Shown one piece after another: positions 12,578-26,200 of a stretch of DNA of 64,000 nucleotides. Under the pieces are notes generated by a model. The model was given only the letters and a program-made list of their open reading frames with translations, ran no database searches and was not told the origin of the DNA. A program made the position numbers and the translations under genes. The stretch comes from Temnothorax longispinosus. Its lineage: Eukaryota; Arthropoda; Insecta; Hymenoptera; Formicidae. The stretch lies in NCBI RefSeq assembly GCF_030848805.1, contig NC_092365.1, positions 16,022,486 through 16,086,485 on the forward strand. The letters are read 5' to 3'. The first letter of the stretch is position 1; each line of letters opens with the position of its first letter.

Positions 12578-15500
12578 GTATAAAATATAGTAATACCCCA
12601 ATTGTGTAAGCGGAAAAACTATGAAGCTTAGATATTTTTACAAATTTCGACAAATCTTTGTGGTATCGAAATGAAATATAAAATTAATTTTCATTATTTG
12701 TTGAATTATTTATTGCGAACGTGCTCGCAACTAATGAGAGCGTTGTTCATATTTCGCAAATGAATATTTATCTTCGGCGGGCGCGTCATTCCGGTTTGTT
12801 AATTAGAACGCTGATTGAAGTAGTCAACAGGCTCTCCGCGAATTTTGGCAATCAACCTAACTATCTGCGGCCATTAATATTCATACGGAGAGGATATCCA
12901 CTTCGCCACTTCTCGTATGGTGTAAAGCATTTTTACAGTCCCTTAAAGCCCCGCGTTTCTGGTAGACTAGGATCAGATAGGGGCACGCGTATTCACCGGC
13001 TCATGAAATTCGGCAGATTTTATCTACGCGGGCTCTCCTCCTGCGCCTGCGGTTGCACCGACGCGTATTATAAATTTATCGCGGTCGGTCATCGAAATTT
13101 CATCGAGCGTGAAAGTCAAGTGCACTCGGTGATCCTTCGTGCACCCCGCGGAACAAATCGTTTTCTCCTCCTTTTTTCTTTTACATACGCTTACAACCCT
13201 TTACCTTACATATTTCTTGCCTCCGCTCCTCGCTATCCGCGTCACATCAATTTGGTCACTTGTTAAAGTAACTTTTAACACGTGATTCGGTCAAAGAGGC
13301 GCCGTGTACCGTTTTAATTAAAACCCTTCGCGATTTTTAAAAATAACCTCCAGTACGTGCGTAGCCTGTTGACGCTATCCTCTGTGCATTTTGATGAAGT
13401 ATAGCTAACTGAAGGCTCAGTCCCCAAGGCTCCCAAATACCACGCTGATTAATGCGCTGAGCTTGCCCTCGCGCGATCTTCACGCTCTCGACACTTTGCA
13501 AAGTGCGCTCTTCGAGAGTCGAAAATAAGCGTTCGCTCACGCGTCGAGGAGGACGCGATGATAAACATACTCGTGATCGTTTGAGCTCACTCCCCCGACG
13601 CAGAGCAGTAAAATAATCCTCATAAATCCAAGAAATTTACGTTATTATCGAAGATAACAAAATGAAAAAAAAACGAGACGCTTTCAATCGCGAATGTATG
13701 AAGAATTAATGTCGCAACAACGAGGAAGGAAAAAGAGGGACAGTTTGCGAGACACACGAAGCGAATAAATATTACGCTCTTTTATTGCTTTGTCTTTACC
13801 TCCATACGTGAACGATGGGCTCGAATCACGCTCCGCGAATTTATCAGGCCCGACGGAGGGAAGGGAGAAGGATGAAGAACCGTGACGGGGAACTCGTGAG
13901 GCGAGCGGGCGATAAAAGAACGAGACAATTGCGAGGGAGTGCAACGGGCGCGCGGGGTGGCAGGAGAAAGGGGTACTTTATTTAATTTTCGCGACTCACG
14001 AAACGCATTCTGGGCCGCACGTGTCCTGCAGCGCGTTCGGAGAGCTGTGCAGCAGATCGTTGCCTCTTCGGCGAATCGCTCTTCGAGGAATCGATTTCCG
14101 CTCCGCGCTCGCGTTCGCCCGCTATGAAACTCGTCCGATTATTACCGAAGACTCGCGGAATAATGACGGTGGCCGAGGGCGACTAATAATTGTGATCCAG
14201 TTGCGCTGGATCAACGCCGAAATTGTACCTGCTGCGCAAGAAGTTATGGACCGTCCGAAACGTGGCCGCAGCGAGTGTTGTAATTTTGGGTTCAGTAGTT
14301 TTTTCTGCTGAAATTTTAATCCTATCATATAGTCGTCTCGATATAATAATCGATGGAACGGTTTAATAACAAAATAAAGTAATAACTGTATCACAGAATT
14401 CTCTTTTGTCATACGTTCTGAAAATCTTCAGAAATAATTAATCTTAAATCAAATTAATGTTTAGTCACAACTTGTTTTAATCGATCTCTGGATACGATAT
14501 CGATTTTATTATCGAACACCGTACGGTCATCAATCGTGATCGACGGAATAATTTAATCTCGAGTGCAATCGCGTTGGGCAAGACGATTAGTTATAGAAAA
14601 TGCGTGCCTAATATCGCTCGCGTCGTAATCGCGCACGGTTGACGCAACGGTATTGCGGCACGTGTATTTTTTAGCATTTCGATTGCGCGGTATCGCAATA
14701 ATGGTAATATTGTCAGCGTGCTAAAATCGTCGATAGATAATGACGCTTCTTATTAACCCAGCTATAAACGCAACGGCGGCGGCGTACGTACGCGCCGCGG
14801 GCCCGCCAGGCCGACCTTTTTGTTCGCTTCGCGATCGATCCACGTTGCGCATCGTTACATGTAACCTTTCGAGTGGTGCGCGCGCTTTGGAGAATTCGAA
14901 ACCGAACACACATTTGCGTTGCCGCAGTTGAATTCGCGATAAATTGCAAAAATCCAGAACTTTTGCTCGAAACGTTTGCGCGATGTGCATGCACGTGAAC
15001 TGTCGTCTCTATAAAAAAAATGTTAATTTTTAATGTTGTCAAACTACATACTACTTCTCCATCGGCGATAAATCGTATCGCAGACTTCGTTCTTAACTGA
15101 ATAAGTTATTAAAAAAGATCTTATTTTAGTCTCTCCGTTAACGATCTAATAGTGAAACTTATAGTCACGGTATATAAAATTAAACTTGATTAATTCTCGA
15201 TGTATTTATCGAATACAAGGAAATTCATAAGAGAATTCTTCGAATGATATATAAATGTCGCGTTTAAGAGAACATTGATCTGACCGATTAACTAAGGCGT
15301 CGCGAGACACGCTTATTAACGCACGATCGACGCCTTCCTGTAACGGCAGAATCACGGCCGATCTCCGATAAATGCGCGAAATGACGTAGCTACAATTACC
15401 GCGTACATCTGTCGCTCGTAGTTCCATTGTTCCGGAAAAGCGTGCAAAAGAATGACGCGATAAAAAAAAAAGTGCGCCAGCGAGCGAGTGAGCGCGCGGA

Positions 15501-18500
15501 GAGGAGTACGGTGCCAGCGGCCGAGGTGCATTTTACGCATTCGCGTGCGTATGCGCCGCTGTGCAGCTCCGACGCGGCCTTGAGAGGGGTTCTTTGTGCG
15601 GTTCAGCGTTCACTGCGGCTCGCGCTCACACAGCCGCGAAACATTGGCGCGCGCGTACACCCACACAGTCGAGACTGGCTCCCGCCGTTACATACGTACA
15701 CTGTAACAAGTTGCGTTGCACTTATGTACAAAGGGCGCTCCATGTGACTCACGTGCTCGCATATGCTACCGGCGCACTCTCCATCTCTCTCGCTCCTCCT
15801 CCCGTTGTTGATCTTTCCTCTTTTCCCTCCACATCCTATTCTATTTATTTCTCTCTCTTTCTCTCTCTCGTTCTTATTCCTATATATATACCCACACACA
15901 TACACACGCAAACACATATATACCGCGTTTCTCTCTTTCTACTCTCTGTACTCTTCTCTTTGTCGGTCAACGTCTCTATCCCACTCCACTGTTGGAGTGT
16001 GCACATAGCTCGATCCAGATATACACGCCGAAGTGCACACACGAGACCACGAAGAGTGCATGCGGGTGTTGGCCACGTGCGCGATGCACTTTTTGCTCGC
16101 AGGGCAACCTTCGCCTTTCATGCGTCGTGAGCGCGCGGGGCCGCGTTGGAACTTTATACCCTTTTCAGCGATTTGCTACGACGAGCTTTTCGGTATACGC
16201 CGTTGAACAAAGGTAATAGGAAAACCGCGACCGCGAGATCACCGTGTGTTTTTCGTAAAGTGGGAATACTTCGTCGAGCTTTCCTTTGACAACACTGACA
16301 GTCAAGCAGAAATGTGTAACAAAAATCGATTTGCTCTCGAGACCTTTGTAATATTCCCTGAAATTCTAAAACTAGATAGTTTTTAAAATATAAATGAAGA
16401 TCTATAAATATAATATTATCCCGTTATTATATCTACCGTGAAGTTTTCTTTGTAGAGAGCGTCATTCAATTATTTTAGAGTCCAATTTTATTCTACAATT
16501 ATTAATATGAGAGAATTAATGTATAATTAATCTCCTTTATTTTTTCCTGGAGATGATTCATCTTTCATGAAAATACGACATATCTCGTCCAGCTTGCTGC
16601 TTTCCGCGTTTTCAACATTTCAAATTACATCTACATGCTATTTCCAACAGATTTATAGCTTTTAATGTTCGTGTATTACAATAAAATCAAGTAGAAACAA
16701 ATTTCGAAAGAGATATATGTCTTTTTCTGAACTACACATAACTATTGCCAATTTCTCCATAAAACCGTACATGAAGTCGCACATATAAAGACATAAATCT
16801 TTCAACATCGCGAGTTCGGCATAATAAATATCGAGTTCGGTTATTATAAATCTCTCTCCGCAAAGGTTTAGCGCGGGTGTTCTCACGCGAGCTCCGTCGA
16901 GTGACATTTGGCTGGAAAAGCAGGTAGAAAGCCAACGGGGCGTCGATGCCGCATCTCTACGACGCATATATTTTGCAAGCGGTGAAAAGCGCGCGAGCGG
17001 CCGGCCACATCTCTCTCCCTCTTTCTTTCTCTCTGTCCTTTTCAGTCGCGACTACTGCTGCTGCTCGTGCTGCTCTGTACAGAACGAAGATTTCGCGACG
17101 GCGAGCGGCTTTAATCGAATGTAGGCGATGACGACGATGTGTGTGCTATTGCACAAGTGAAAGAGCCGCGAGCCATTACGGACGTTTACTCGAAATGTCA
17201 AGGATGCAACCACGTGTGCTTGCGCGGGAAGACGACGGAGAGTCCGAGAAAAAGAGATAGAGGGAGAGAAGGAGGAGAACCGAGACAATGACAGCCGCGA
17301 GGCATGATAGAATTGTTATTTTGTCACGCATGACTCGTAAGCACGCGTCCACGGTGCGAAATGAAAAGTGGTCATGTTTAAATGTTTCTGGAACCTTACG
17401 GCACGGTAAGCGCCTTTCCGCGGGGACGCCGCTTTCACCGCGCAGTCGGAGTCGCGCGATGCGCTTTCAAGGTTGCAACCGCGGAGTGCAGGAGCATGAT
17501 ATCGCGATTTATGTTTCGTAACACGGGACAAGTGTCCTCTCGATGCTTGGTTATCTGTAAGGGGCAAGCACATGACATCAGCAGCTCGCGCGCTTTGATA
17601 TCCGATGCCGATCGTGGAAGGAAGCGATACTTATTTATAATCAACTTTGTTGCATCAGACAGTATTAGGATTCTTTTATTTTTCAGCTAGAGAGGGCATG
17701 ACGTGGTCGCTTAATAAAACTGTTAGTCGATGACACGATAGCGAAGAGGAAGATATATCTTGATGATAAATAAGTGACGAGATAAGTGCAACGGCAAGCG
17801 TGTGTCACTCGGTAGCGGGAGACAGCGCGTTAAGACTTTATCATTGAAGGACTGTTCTACGAAATCGTAGCCGCGGCAGATAAAAACGCGCATGCACACA
17901 CATATCCAGACAGGAGACAGGCAGTCTGCTATGGCGCGTGATAACACACGTTTTCCAAGCGTTGATATCAACGTATGTTTGTCGAACTCAGAACAGTTGA
18001 TTCCAAGGCCTGACGTCTAGCAATACGATTGTCGATGACGTTGTATCGTATGATCAACGCGATGCGCAATAGTTTAACAGACGTGATCTCCTCGCGCCAA
18101 AGAAACTGTAAGCACTGACATATACATAATTCTGATATTGGTTTCTGTTCTAAATATTTATTTAGAACACATAATTTTATATCTTTATCTCGCGTAAAAA
18201 TACTTCTGATTGCCTATCCGAGAAATTGGAGCTAACGAATGTCATAAACATTTCTTACGATATCCAGATAAAAGTTGCACGTGCGCAGGAATATTCTTTC
18301 GTAATGTCCACAAATGTCGAAACTGCACGGAGAAGGCTGTCGGATCACCCGTTATAAATTTTAAAGCGATCATTACCCAACAATGTCGCTCCTGCCATAT
18401 TCGGACTGCGTTACCTTGCAGCATGCACTTAGTGGCATTAAACCTTATATGCGAACTAACCGTCTTAACGCACTTCGGTCACTGGCGAGTTGCCATTGTG

Positions 18501-18862
18501 TAACATAATTTGCGTGTAATCAATTGTCGTTATGAAGCGTGGCGATACGAGCGCGAGGGTTATTACCGTTCGTTGGCGTACGGTAGCTGTAAAACCACGG
18601 TCATCATTAATTCAAGTATCATGTGACGCCGTTGCCCGTTAAATGCATTCGCGATGAAAGAATCTTAATTACGTCATGCGAACCGATCAATCCAATAATT
18701 ATTTCTTCTCGACTCGTAGACTCTCGTCTACGTCGATGTAGCAATTTCTTTCGTGATCGTTTTCGTATACTTGAAAAAAATAAAAATCTTTGTAGACAAA
18801 GATTTGTAGATTTGTAAGACTTGTAGAGTCTTAAAAGAAGATTTTCCTTCTTTGTTCCATAG

Positions 18863-19302
18863 ATCGGGCGCCGCGTCGATCCGGCGGTTCCGGATCCCAG
18901 CAACCTCTGGTGATCTGGCTGCAGCCCGGCAACGTCGAAGACTTGTCGAGCTTGCCACTGCCGGACCTGGTGCAATCGGCTGTGGATCAGCTGCCACCGC
19001 CGTCGCCCCAGGTGACAGTTTCTGTCCCCAGCAGCCCGATGAGAGACGCAACATTTCAGTTTCCTGAGTGTAACAGTGTCAGCAGCAGCGGTGCACCGTT
19101 GCCGAGCCCAAGGCCACGGCCACGAAGACGCTTCGCCTCGGAGAGCTCCGTCATGGAGACGGGCCCGATCGAGGTGAGCAACTGCAACGGTACCACCTGC
19201 CGCTGCCACCTCGGCTTGATTGTCAACGAGAGGCAGTCGTGGACGAGCGTGGGTGCCAATCTCAGGAACATCGCCGGTGATTTCCACGCGTGCAGGACCA
19301 AG
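18863..19302 (+). CDS. Gene 1 exon 2: linker and BH3-like motif
   Basis: This exon encodes residues 42-188. The acceptor is TTTGTTCCATAG and the donor is ACCAAG followed by GTCAGT; it ends in phase 0, matching exon 3. In order it shows an Arg/Gly/Ser stretch (43-53), a mixed region with VIWLQPG (58-64), a Pro/Ser-rich linker with a PRPRPRRR block (124-131), a small Cys cluster (C149, C154, C156) and the BH3-like motif at 171-182. In that motif V171, L175, I178 and F182 take the four hydrophobic positions, A179 is the small residue and D181 the acidic residue after the core. G180 sits where BH3 domains have the near-invariant Asp. Residues around it match the BMF pattern (L-x2-IA-x2-FH). I see no dynein-light-chain motif of the K-x-TQT type. 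The BH3 assignment is by eye. Confidence 0.85.
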
Positions 19303-19369
19303 GTCAGTGTTACACGCCAGTCATGCATCGTTACTTCGCATTGAGATCCGTAATTCCGATTCGATCGAG

Positions 19370-19467
19370 TAACGGGGGAGGAATGCAGATTGCGGATCTC
19401 AATATGGAATGACGCTTTCGTGTTCTTTCCCATATTGAGATCCGCAATTTGCATTTCTCCCCCGTAA
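19370..19467 (+). other. Near-perfect 38-bp hairpin, pre-miRNA-sized
   Basis: Left arm 19370-19407 and right arm 19430-19467 are reverse complements over about 38 bp, with a loop of about 22 nt. Apart from the outermost bases, the two arm differences are G opposite T, so a + strand transcript would form G-U wobble pairs and keep an unbroken stem. It lies 67 nt inside intron 2 of gene 1 on the sense strand. A diverged part of the right arm (ATTGAGATCCG) also occurs at 19340. It could be an intronic miRNA-like or endo-siRNA precursor, a splicing-relevant structure, or a small inverted-repeat element. Structure is seen; function is unknown. Confidence 0.6.
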
Positions 19468-20522
19468 TTCAATCATATTAATACATCGTATCGAGAACAA
19501 TTGAAATATTGTAAATAGCACCTATAAATATTTGTATAGAGTTTCATGCGCATTTATAATTTATGAGATTAAGTTTTACTTTCGGATCGGGTTATCAGCA
19601 TCGTTTCAAACACGCTGATATTGTCGTCGTTTTTTTTCTTCGCGCTGTCAGTGCTACCGCTGATGGCGTAATACAGAAGCGTTTATGGTGAGAGGAGTAC
19701 AGGTGTAAAACGCCACGCGTAAAAATTGTACGGCACGCATTTTGCATGCACGGGGGCCATCGTGTAACTTTTCACTCCGCGCATCGCAATTTCATCTTCC
19801 CCATGAAGGCTTTTATTTGTCATAAAGTTACCCTTGTGTCACGAGTATTATAAAATGTAACGAATACGCGACGAAAAGTCCTCCGACGGGTGTTTAGTTT
19901 GAAATTTCGCTTGCCCCTCTGAAACCTCTAAATTTCTATTGTTTAATTTACAGATTATATTACGAGTTTTATAAATGCATACGTGTTCTTTATTTTTGCA
20001 CGCATTATAGATATATTCTGCAAATTTAAATTTTTTTAATGCATAACAAGTCCAAAAAATACTTTAATTCACATAATTAAATTGGCGTTTCCCTTATCCA
20101 TCTGCATATCTTATTATTTGAATCTTTCGCGGAATTCCTATATCTATCTCATCTGACCCGTATCTATTCACCTTGATGACCATTAACGCGAGTATTGATT
20201 TTGGCCGGAGATAGACCACTATCCAGATTCCTCTTTCGATATCCAGGATTTAATAGCGCCACGAATGATTCAATACTTCCCATTCCACCGTAGAACTTCT
20301 AGGCGCCTGGCTACGATGGATTCGCGGTTAGAGGTGTGTTTCTTCCTTAAGAAAGATAGAAACTATTCGTCGTTGCGTGGGCGGGGTCATAAACGCGAAT
20401 TTAGTTATATCAGGGTACCGGCGATGTCCCGCGGGTGCAATAAATATCAGCTCACCACCGTCGAGACATCTAGTATTGCCCCCCGTGTGTACGGCCCGGG
20501 TGCCACTGGCACTTCATCAAAA

Positions 20523-20645
20523 CTCCACCCATCCCCTTCCTCCTCATAGTGGTCGTTTGATCAAATATGTATCGCGGACTGGTGTGGTCCTTCTCTGATA
20601 TTTTACGACGATTCCTCGCTTGTTCACGGTCGGAAGAAAGAAAGT
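20523..20645 (+). repeat. Diverged direct duplication, copy 1
   Basis: The core GGTCGTTTGATCAAATATGT at 20551 recurs at 21177 with one change. Similarity extends to a TTTTACGACGA block and a GGAAGAAAGAAAGTGA-type end, with small indels. Both copies lie in intron 2 of gene 1. It is either an old duplication or two copies of a repeat family. Confidence 0.6.
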
Positions 20646-21139
20646 GACGATTGGGAATTGGCTGGCGAATAAATAGAGAACTGCGGATCGGAGATATATA
20701 TTACGAACGTATATAGAAACGTGTGCGATGTAATCACCTTCGCATCACTTCGATTAACACAGTAATGAAACATGTCGGTGATATTACTTTGATGGATTGA
20801 CAATTTATATATACACGAGATTATTCCTAGATTCTTTGCTAAAAAGAAATAAATATCACATCCACGTCACAGATTAATTATAAATATATCTCTCTTTTCC
20901 TAAAGATGGGAAACTCATTAGAGAGACGGCAATCCTTCTTTCTTGAATATTTGAATTTTAAACGTTCTATTCGATTATGAATGCAATTTCCTGTTGTCTA
21001 TTATTAGTTGAGACAAACGTATTGCGTAACGTCAATATTATGCCGAGTTGATTCAGTTGGCTCTCTGCGATACACGAGAGAATAAATGGGCATAATTAAT
21101 GGCGGGAAGTTTCTGATTACTGTCGCGGCAGTTACGAGA

Positions 21140-21275
21140 GCTATCCACTTCTTCATCATTGAAAAGACTATGGAGGGTCGTTCGATCAAATATGTATCGA
21201 TGAACGAGAAAATTCCCCTCAGTTTTACGACGACTCTTATTTGCGGTTGCGGATTGAAAGAAAGTGAATGGCAGC
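21140..21275 (+). repeat. Diverged direct duplication, copy 2
   Basis: Partner of 20523-20645, in the same orientation about 620 bp downstream. It shares the GATCAAATATGTATCG core, the TTTTACGACGA block and the GAAAGAAAGTGA end. Confidence 0.6.
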
Positions 21276-23274
21276 AGGAATAGCAGGATGAGACAGTAAT
21301 AGGAAAAGTAAGAAGAAGAGAAAGTAGACGGGGGGAAGAATCGTAGGATGTACAAGGTGGAAAGAACCATTTCTCTTTTATTCCGCCTCGCTTTTATCCA
21401 CTTTAAAGGTCCGCCGGCGTGATACCCAATCCCAGAACGTCTAATTATTACTGGTTAAGTGCCGGTAATTGAAGGGGGACGAACAGACCCGTGAAATTGA
21501 AGAAATCTCTTCGTCTCGCCTGCCCATAGGAGATCGGATACCGATCAGTTCCTCGGCTCGGTAACTCGAGGAGCGTCTTGTTGATAATACGAATCGCGGA
21601 GGATCTCCCGGAGCCGACAGGGTCGCCTTCACGCTTTTATCTTCTTCGCGCGCTCGAAGAAATTGAAATGTCAGATTAATACAACGCTGGCAACATCGTT
21701 CGTCGATCAGTGGATGGTCGATCTCATTATAGCTAACGACATCCCTCTATCGTCTTAAAAAAATTTTTACATAAAAATTTAATTATCTCCTCACTCAATA
21801 AAATGCTCAATAAAAGTATGTTATTTTTGGCGAAAAATTATTTAGCACTGAAGCAGGTCACCCTTGAATAAATTTGTCGAGTCTCAATTGTCAGGTATTC
21901 GTAATTATATAATAAATTGTAAGTATGTGGAAGCGTAGTTCTCAAAGTGCTCGTCATCGAATCGCGACTTTTCCAACGCGTCTGACGAACTTTCCGCGGA
22001 TTTCCGGAAATACATAAGTCACGGAAACGATCTTCTCGTCTCCCTCTCGTCTGCCCCTCTGTACCTGATGGTCACGGAAAACCAGCGACGGCACAGTGCT
22101 TTACATATGCATGGAGAGTAAGCGAGCATGTAGCGGCTAAGTGGCCACATCCCCTTACGTGAAAGTTAAGTGGGCATGGCAGCACGAGCCGTGGCCACGG
22201 GCCGAGAAAATTATCTTCAATTATCTCATGCAATCGGAGCTCTCCCCCCGCCCGCTTGTTCGCTCCTATCTCGCGCGTTTCGTCTATCTCGCTCTTTCGA
22301 TTAGCCTTTCGGCCGATCGTCACTTTTATACCTGCTCGGTAATCGAATAGCCATACGCGTTCTCGCCGTGTTTTCGTTGACCTCCGGATAGAGAGGGTTA
22401 TACACCTGGTAACTTGCGTTTCTATGTAATACAGGATTATGGGTGAGTGGCCGCGCTCGTAAAACGCGGGATATAGTACTTCAACGTGTCAGAAACAGCG
22501 AAATAGCTGACTTCTCGTGTATCGCTTGGAAAATTGAAGTCAAGCAATTTCCCGCGAGGGCATGCCGATGTACTGCATTCGTGTACTCCCGCTCCGCGAA
22601 ACTCATTACTCGCGACTCGCGAACAAGCCGAATTCTTGCTTGTCTCTAACTCGGAAGCTTTTAAACGACTACTCGACCTGATTTGTTTCCGCGCGCTCGG
22701 CAAGTAGCATACATTTCGCGAAATAAGGTGCGCGTCCGTCACAATCTCGTGGCGAAACGCGCGCTCGCCTGACATTTATCTGTAGTCGTTTAAACGATCT
22801 GACCGACGCGCAAATTGATACATTAGTATACCCTCATCACGCGGCGAGATAACGGATCTTTTTACGATGGCGCAAGCCGAGGGCAAGCCGCGTCGAACCG
22901 CCGCTAAAAGAGGGGGAGTCCCGATTCAAGAAAGTCGATAGTTCTTCGGGCCGTAGTCTACGCTACGCTCGCCGCACGCGAACCGCTTAACTCTCGTTTA
23001 CGTCTTATTTTCACCTTCGTCGGTAGATACCCGCGACTCCACGCTCCACGCTCCCGCTCTATCCTCTCGCGGAACGCGGCCGCGCTACTGCGCGTAACCT
23101 GCGCGCAAATTTATAACGCGTTGTCACGCGCAGCACTCACGGAAATTCCCGCTCGCCTCGCTTTATTGGAAACGGGAAAATTATTATCGCACCGCGCCTG
23201 TGCGATTTCGCCCGTCGGGGACACCGATAATTTATATAATACTCCATGCATCTCTCTAACGAGACACCTGTAGC

Positions 23275-23292
23275 AATAATAATAATAATAAT
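23275..23292. repeat. (AAT)n microsatellite
   Basis: About six AAT units in intron 2 of gene 1. Confidence 0.85.
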
Positions 23293-26200
23293 CTGCCTGA
23301 TAAGCGACCGCCTCGTGAAAAATAGTGAAAGTCGTGGTAATTTCTGGAATATGACGGTAACTGGCTGCAGCTAGTTATCATGTATGGAAGTATAGCCATA
23401 ATAATTAGCGGTGATCGACGTTTAATTATTAGTCATTACCGTAAGCAACAGTATTAAGAGTGATAATGAGAAATTGTTTATCTGGCAATGATTACCTGTT
23501 TATTTGTTTTTGAAAACGAGATTAATCCTTCAAGAAATAAGATCGCCCGAACAATCACGTTTCCGCGTGCATCCAACGTCTTGTTTTCGCGACGGCACTT
23601 TTGCTACCGCCGACCATCGTATCGTGATAGACGCAGCTCGTTTTAACGACGGTGGCCGCGGAGAGCGCATTGCACGTATCGAACGAGCGTGCCGACCGCA
23701 ACTTCTGTTTTCCATTGGCTTTTTCTTACTTAGTCTTCGCGGCGAAACCTTAGAGCCGGGCGATTGGCCGTTTCCACGGCAAACCGCGCAATTACGTTGC
23801 ACAATAATCTATCTTGCCAGTAGTCGCGCGTGGCGCGCGCTCGCGATCGTAAAGCCTCTCTGTCACGCCGCGGCGGGACTCCGACAACGGTGGAACGAAG
23901 ATGGAGGAAGAAAGAGCGAGAGGAGCCGGTTTAATCGCTCGCATCGCGCACTCTCGCGAAAGCCGCTCGTGCGTAATTGCCGATATTTTTTTCTGGGCGA
24001 TCGATAATTCGCGATAAATCGCCGCGAGCGTTACGCTTGACTCACAGGCGCGGCGATTATCCCACCGCTCGTAAATTGATTTATTTCGGGGATTGCGCGA
24101 TGTATAAGCCGAGAGGCAAGCGTGCGCGAGTCCTTACTTCATTCTCCAATTGTCTATCGTTTTTCATATTGCTTTACCGGTGTAGCAAACGTATTGATAG
24201 CTCGTGCACGTATAATACCTAAGCGCGGAAATACAATATATTGATTTTCCTTTCGTGATGCGTATTGAAGAATTGGTTGCGGTTGGCAGTCACGGGGCAA
24301 TCACGGGGAAATTTACATTTTACGATTCATTCGTCATAAAGTGGAGTGTGTTGCGTCTTTTCTGCAATTTGCTTTCTAATCTGTATTCATGCATTTTTAT
24401 ATTTGATCGCAATGTTTTTCTTTTGTATAAAGTGTTTTTACTGCCATTGATAGTCGACCTCGTTTTCTTCTTTTTTTTTTCGAATCCGGAGGATTGACTC
24501 ACGTATCGTGACGATGCATTTTTCTTTGTGTAAACGTACTAACAATGAGTGTTTTAATTTACATGTATCTCTGCTATTTATCGAACGTGTTGTATTAAAA
24601 AAATTTTATTCTAAAACATGAATTTATAGAAACATTTTGTGTGGGTGTAATCTTATGGATAAGAGACACTTCTCATATTTTGCTTTCTACAAAATAGTTT
24701 TGACATAAATTTTTTTTATTTATAAATGACATGTACAAAGAGAAATGTATTTCTCGAACGAGCGTTCTCTTCCGGACTGCGGGACTATAAAACGGCATCA
24801 TGGCGATATCTCTGTGGCTTTATACACGCGGAGACTAACAACGCATCGACGCGCAGAGAGAAAGTCCATCTCGTGGTCTCGGTTACTGTCGCAGGTGGCC
24901 GATCGGGGATCCTATACGCATTAGACATTAACGAACGTTGATCATGTCCCTTCACCCTTCGCGGCGGCTCACCCCAGTGTCAGTCGTCAACGCGCGATTC
25001 CGCGGCGAGGAAGGGACACTATTAATTGACGAGCAGAACGCTCCCACAAGCAGCACTCTCGCGCCCTCCCACATAATTCTTCTTTAATGTGACGTTCTCG
25101 TCTACTCCTCTTACTTTCCGCCCTATCCACATCCGAGATAATCTTTCCTCTCGCGCTTATACGCGCCAACGACGAATCGAATGTTTTTCCCGTGCGTGAT
25201 TGCGAGGGTGTAAGAGAACATGTATTCTCTTACGCCCTCTCTTTTTCTCTTTCTCTCTCTTCTTCCTTCGTGGGGTCGAACCGGCGACGTCGCCCAGATA
25301 TTATGGTCATCCCATAAAAGCCCGCCGCCTCGGCGATTGGGCTTTCCCCGGGCGTTTATTATTGCACGTCCGGTCATGGCGAGTGGATTAAGACGAGACG
25401 GGAATCGGAAGTCGCGGGTCGAAGCTGAGATAACGTCGACGGGAGGCGGGCGGAATGGAGAAACAAAGGGAACCCTTCGGAGTTAATCGTCCTGTGGCAG
25501 GAGATCGTTCTTTCACGCGAGATATTACAAGAACGTGCCGTCAAGATCTGCGATAATTTTCTCGGACTTTGGCTAGGTCAATGTAATGGATTTTTTATTG
25601 CGTTCCTTGTATTATATTTTATTCTGGATAAGATTAATTATGTATTTTATAAAAAATATATCTATTTCAGGGTAAATTTACACGTTAACTTGTATCGAAT
25701 TGCTTAACACGTCTCAAAAATCAAATCGACGATAAAAGAAGATTATAAAGTTTTCATATAAAAAATAAAATTTGTACAGCTGTCGCGAACGAAGTTGCAA
25801 GAAATTTGCACAAGCGTCTCACGTGGAGGACTTCGCGTGTCTTCTTTTTTTAACGTAGAATCCTCGCGGTCCGGCTAATACGCGGAATCATTATACCGGC
25901 CTTACCCGAAGGTACCGCGAGCTAATTGGGTAATAAGTATCGTTCATAAGTACGTCCTAACGGAATTCCTTTTTGCGCGTGAGCGATTTGTATGATTCTC
26001 GGCACGAAATCCCATGCGGCGGCTTCACCAAAACCAGTAGCTGCAGGCATCACTCGGCGCAACGAAATAGAAGTTAATTGGGTAATTAGTGTCATTAATA
26101 AGCAGGCTTTAATTGAACCTTTTTTTCCGAGTCGCGAGTGGTCTGAGCGCGAGAAACGGTTTTCGTAAAGAAAACAGGGAGCCCGGGGGGTAGACGTTGG

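Larger units (their letters stand above)
6839..18862 (+). other. Gene 1 intron 1 (12.0 kb)
   Basis: The intron runs from GTGAGT at 6839 to a pyrimidine-rich acceptor ending CCATAG at 18862. It contains AT-rich tracts (7.3-8.7 kb, 9.6-10.4 kb), purine or pyrimidine simple repeats (9149-9170, 11214-11234, about 15850-15945), a MITE-like element (12276-12577) and CpG-rich islands (about 13.6-14.3, 14.5-16.2, 16.9-17.6 kb). The frames at 12721-13266 (181 codons) and 15561-16130 (189 codons) lack recognisable motifs. I find no alternative coding exon with matching phase. Confidence 0.7.

Noticed and set aside
12721..13266. 181-codon open frame on the + strand
   Set aside because: It starts at GTG, has no family motif, no splice context and an amino-acid make-up typical of CpG-rich noncoding DNA (Arg, Ser, Tyr). 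Several frames of similar length elsewhere are clearly chance.
15561..16130. 189-codon open frame on the + strand
   Set aside because: Built largely from TCTC and ACAC simple repeats, giving Ser/Leu and Thr/His runs; overlaps other frames on both strands.
23504..24007. 167-codon open frame on the + strand
   Set aside because: Arg-rich chance frame in a CpG island, with an equally open minus-strand frame over part of it.
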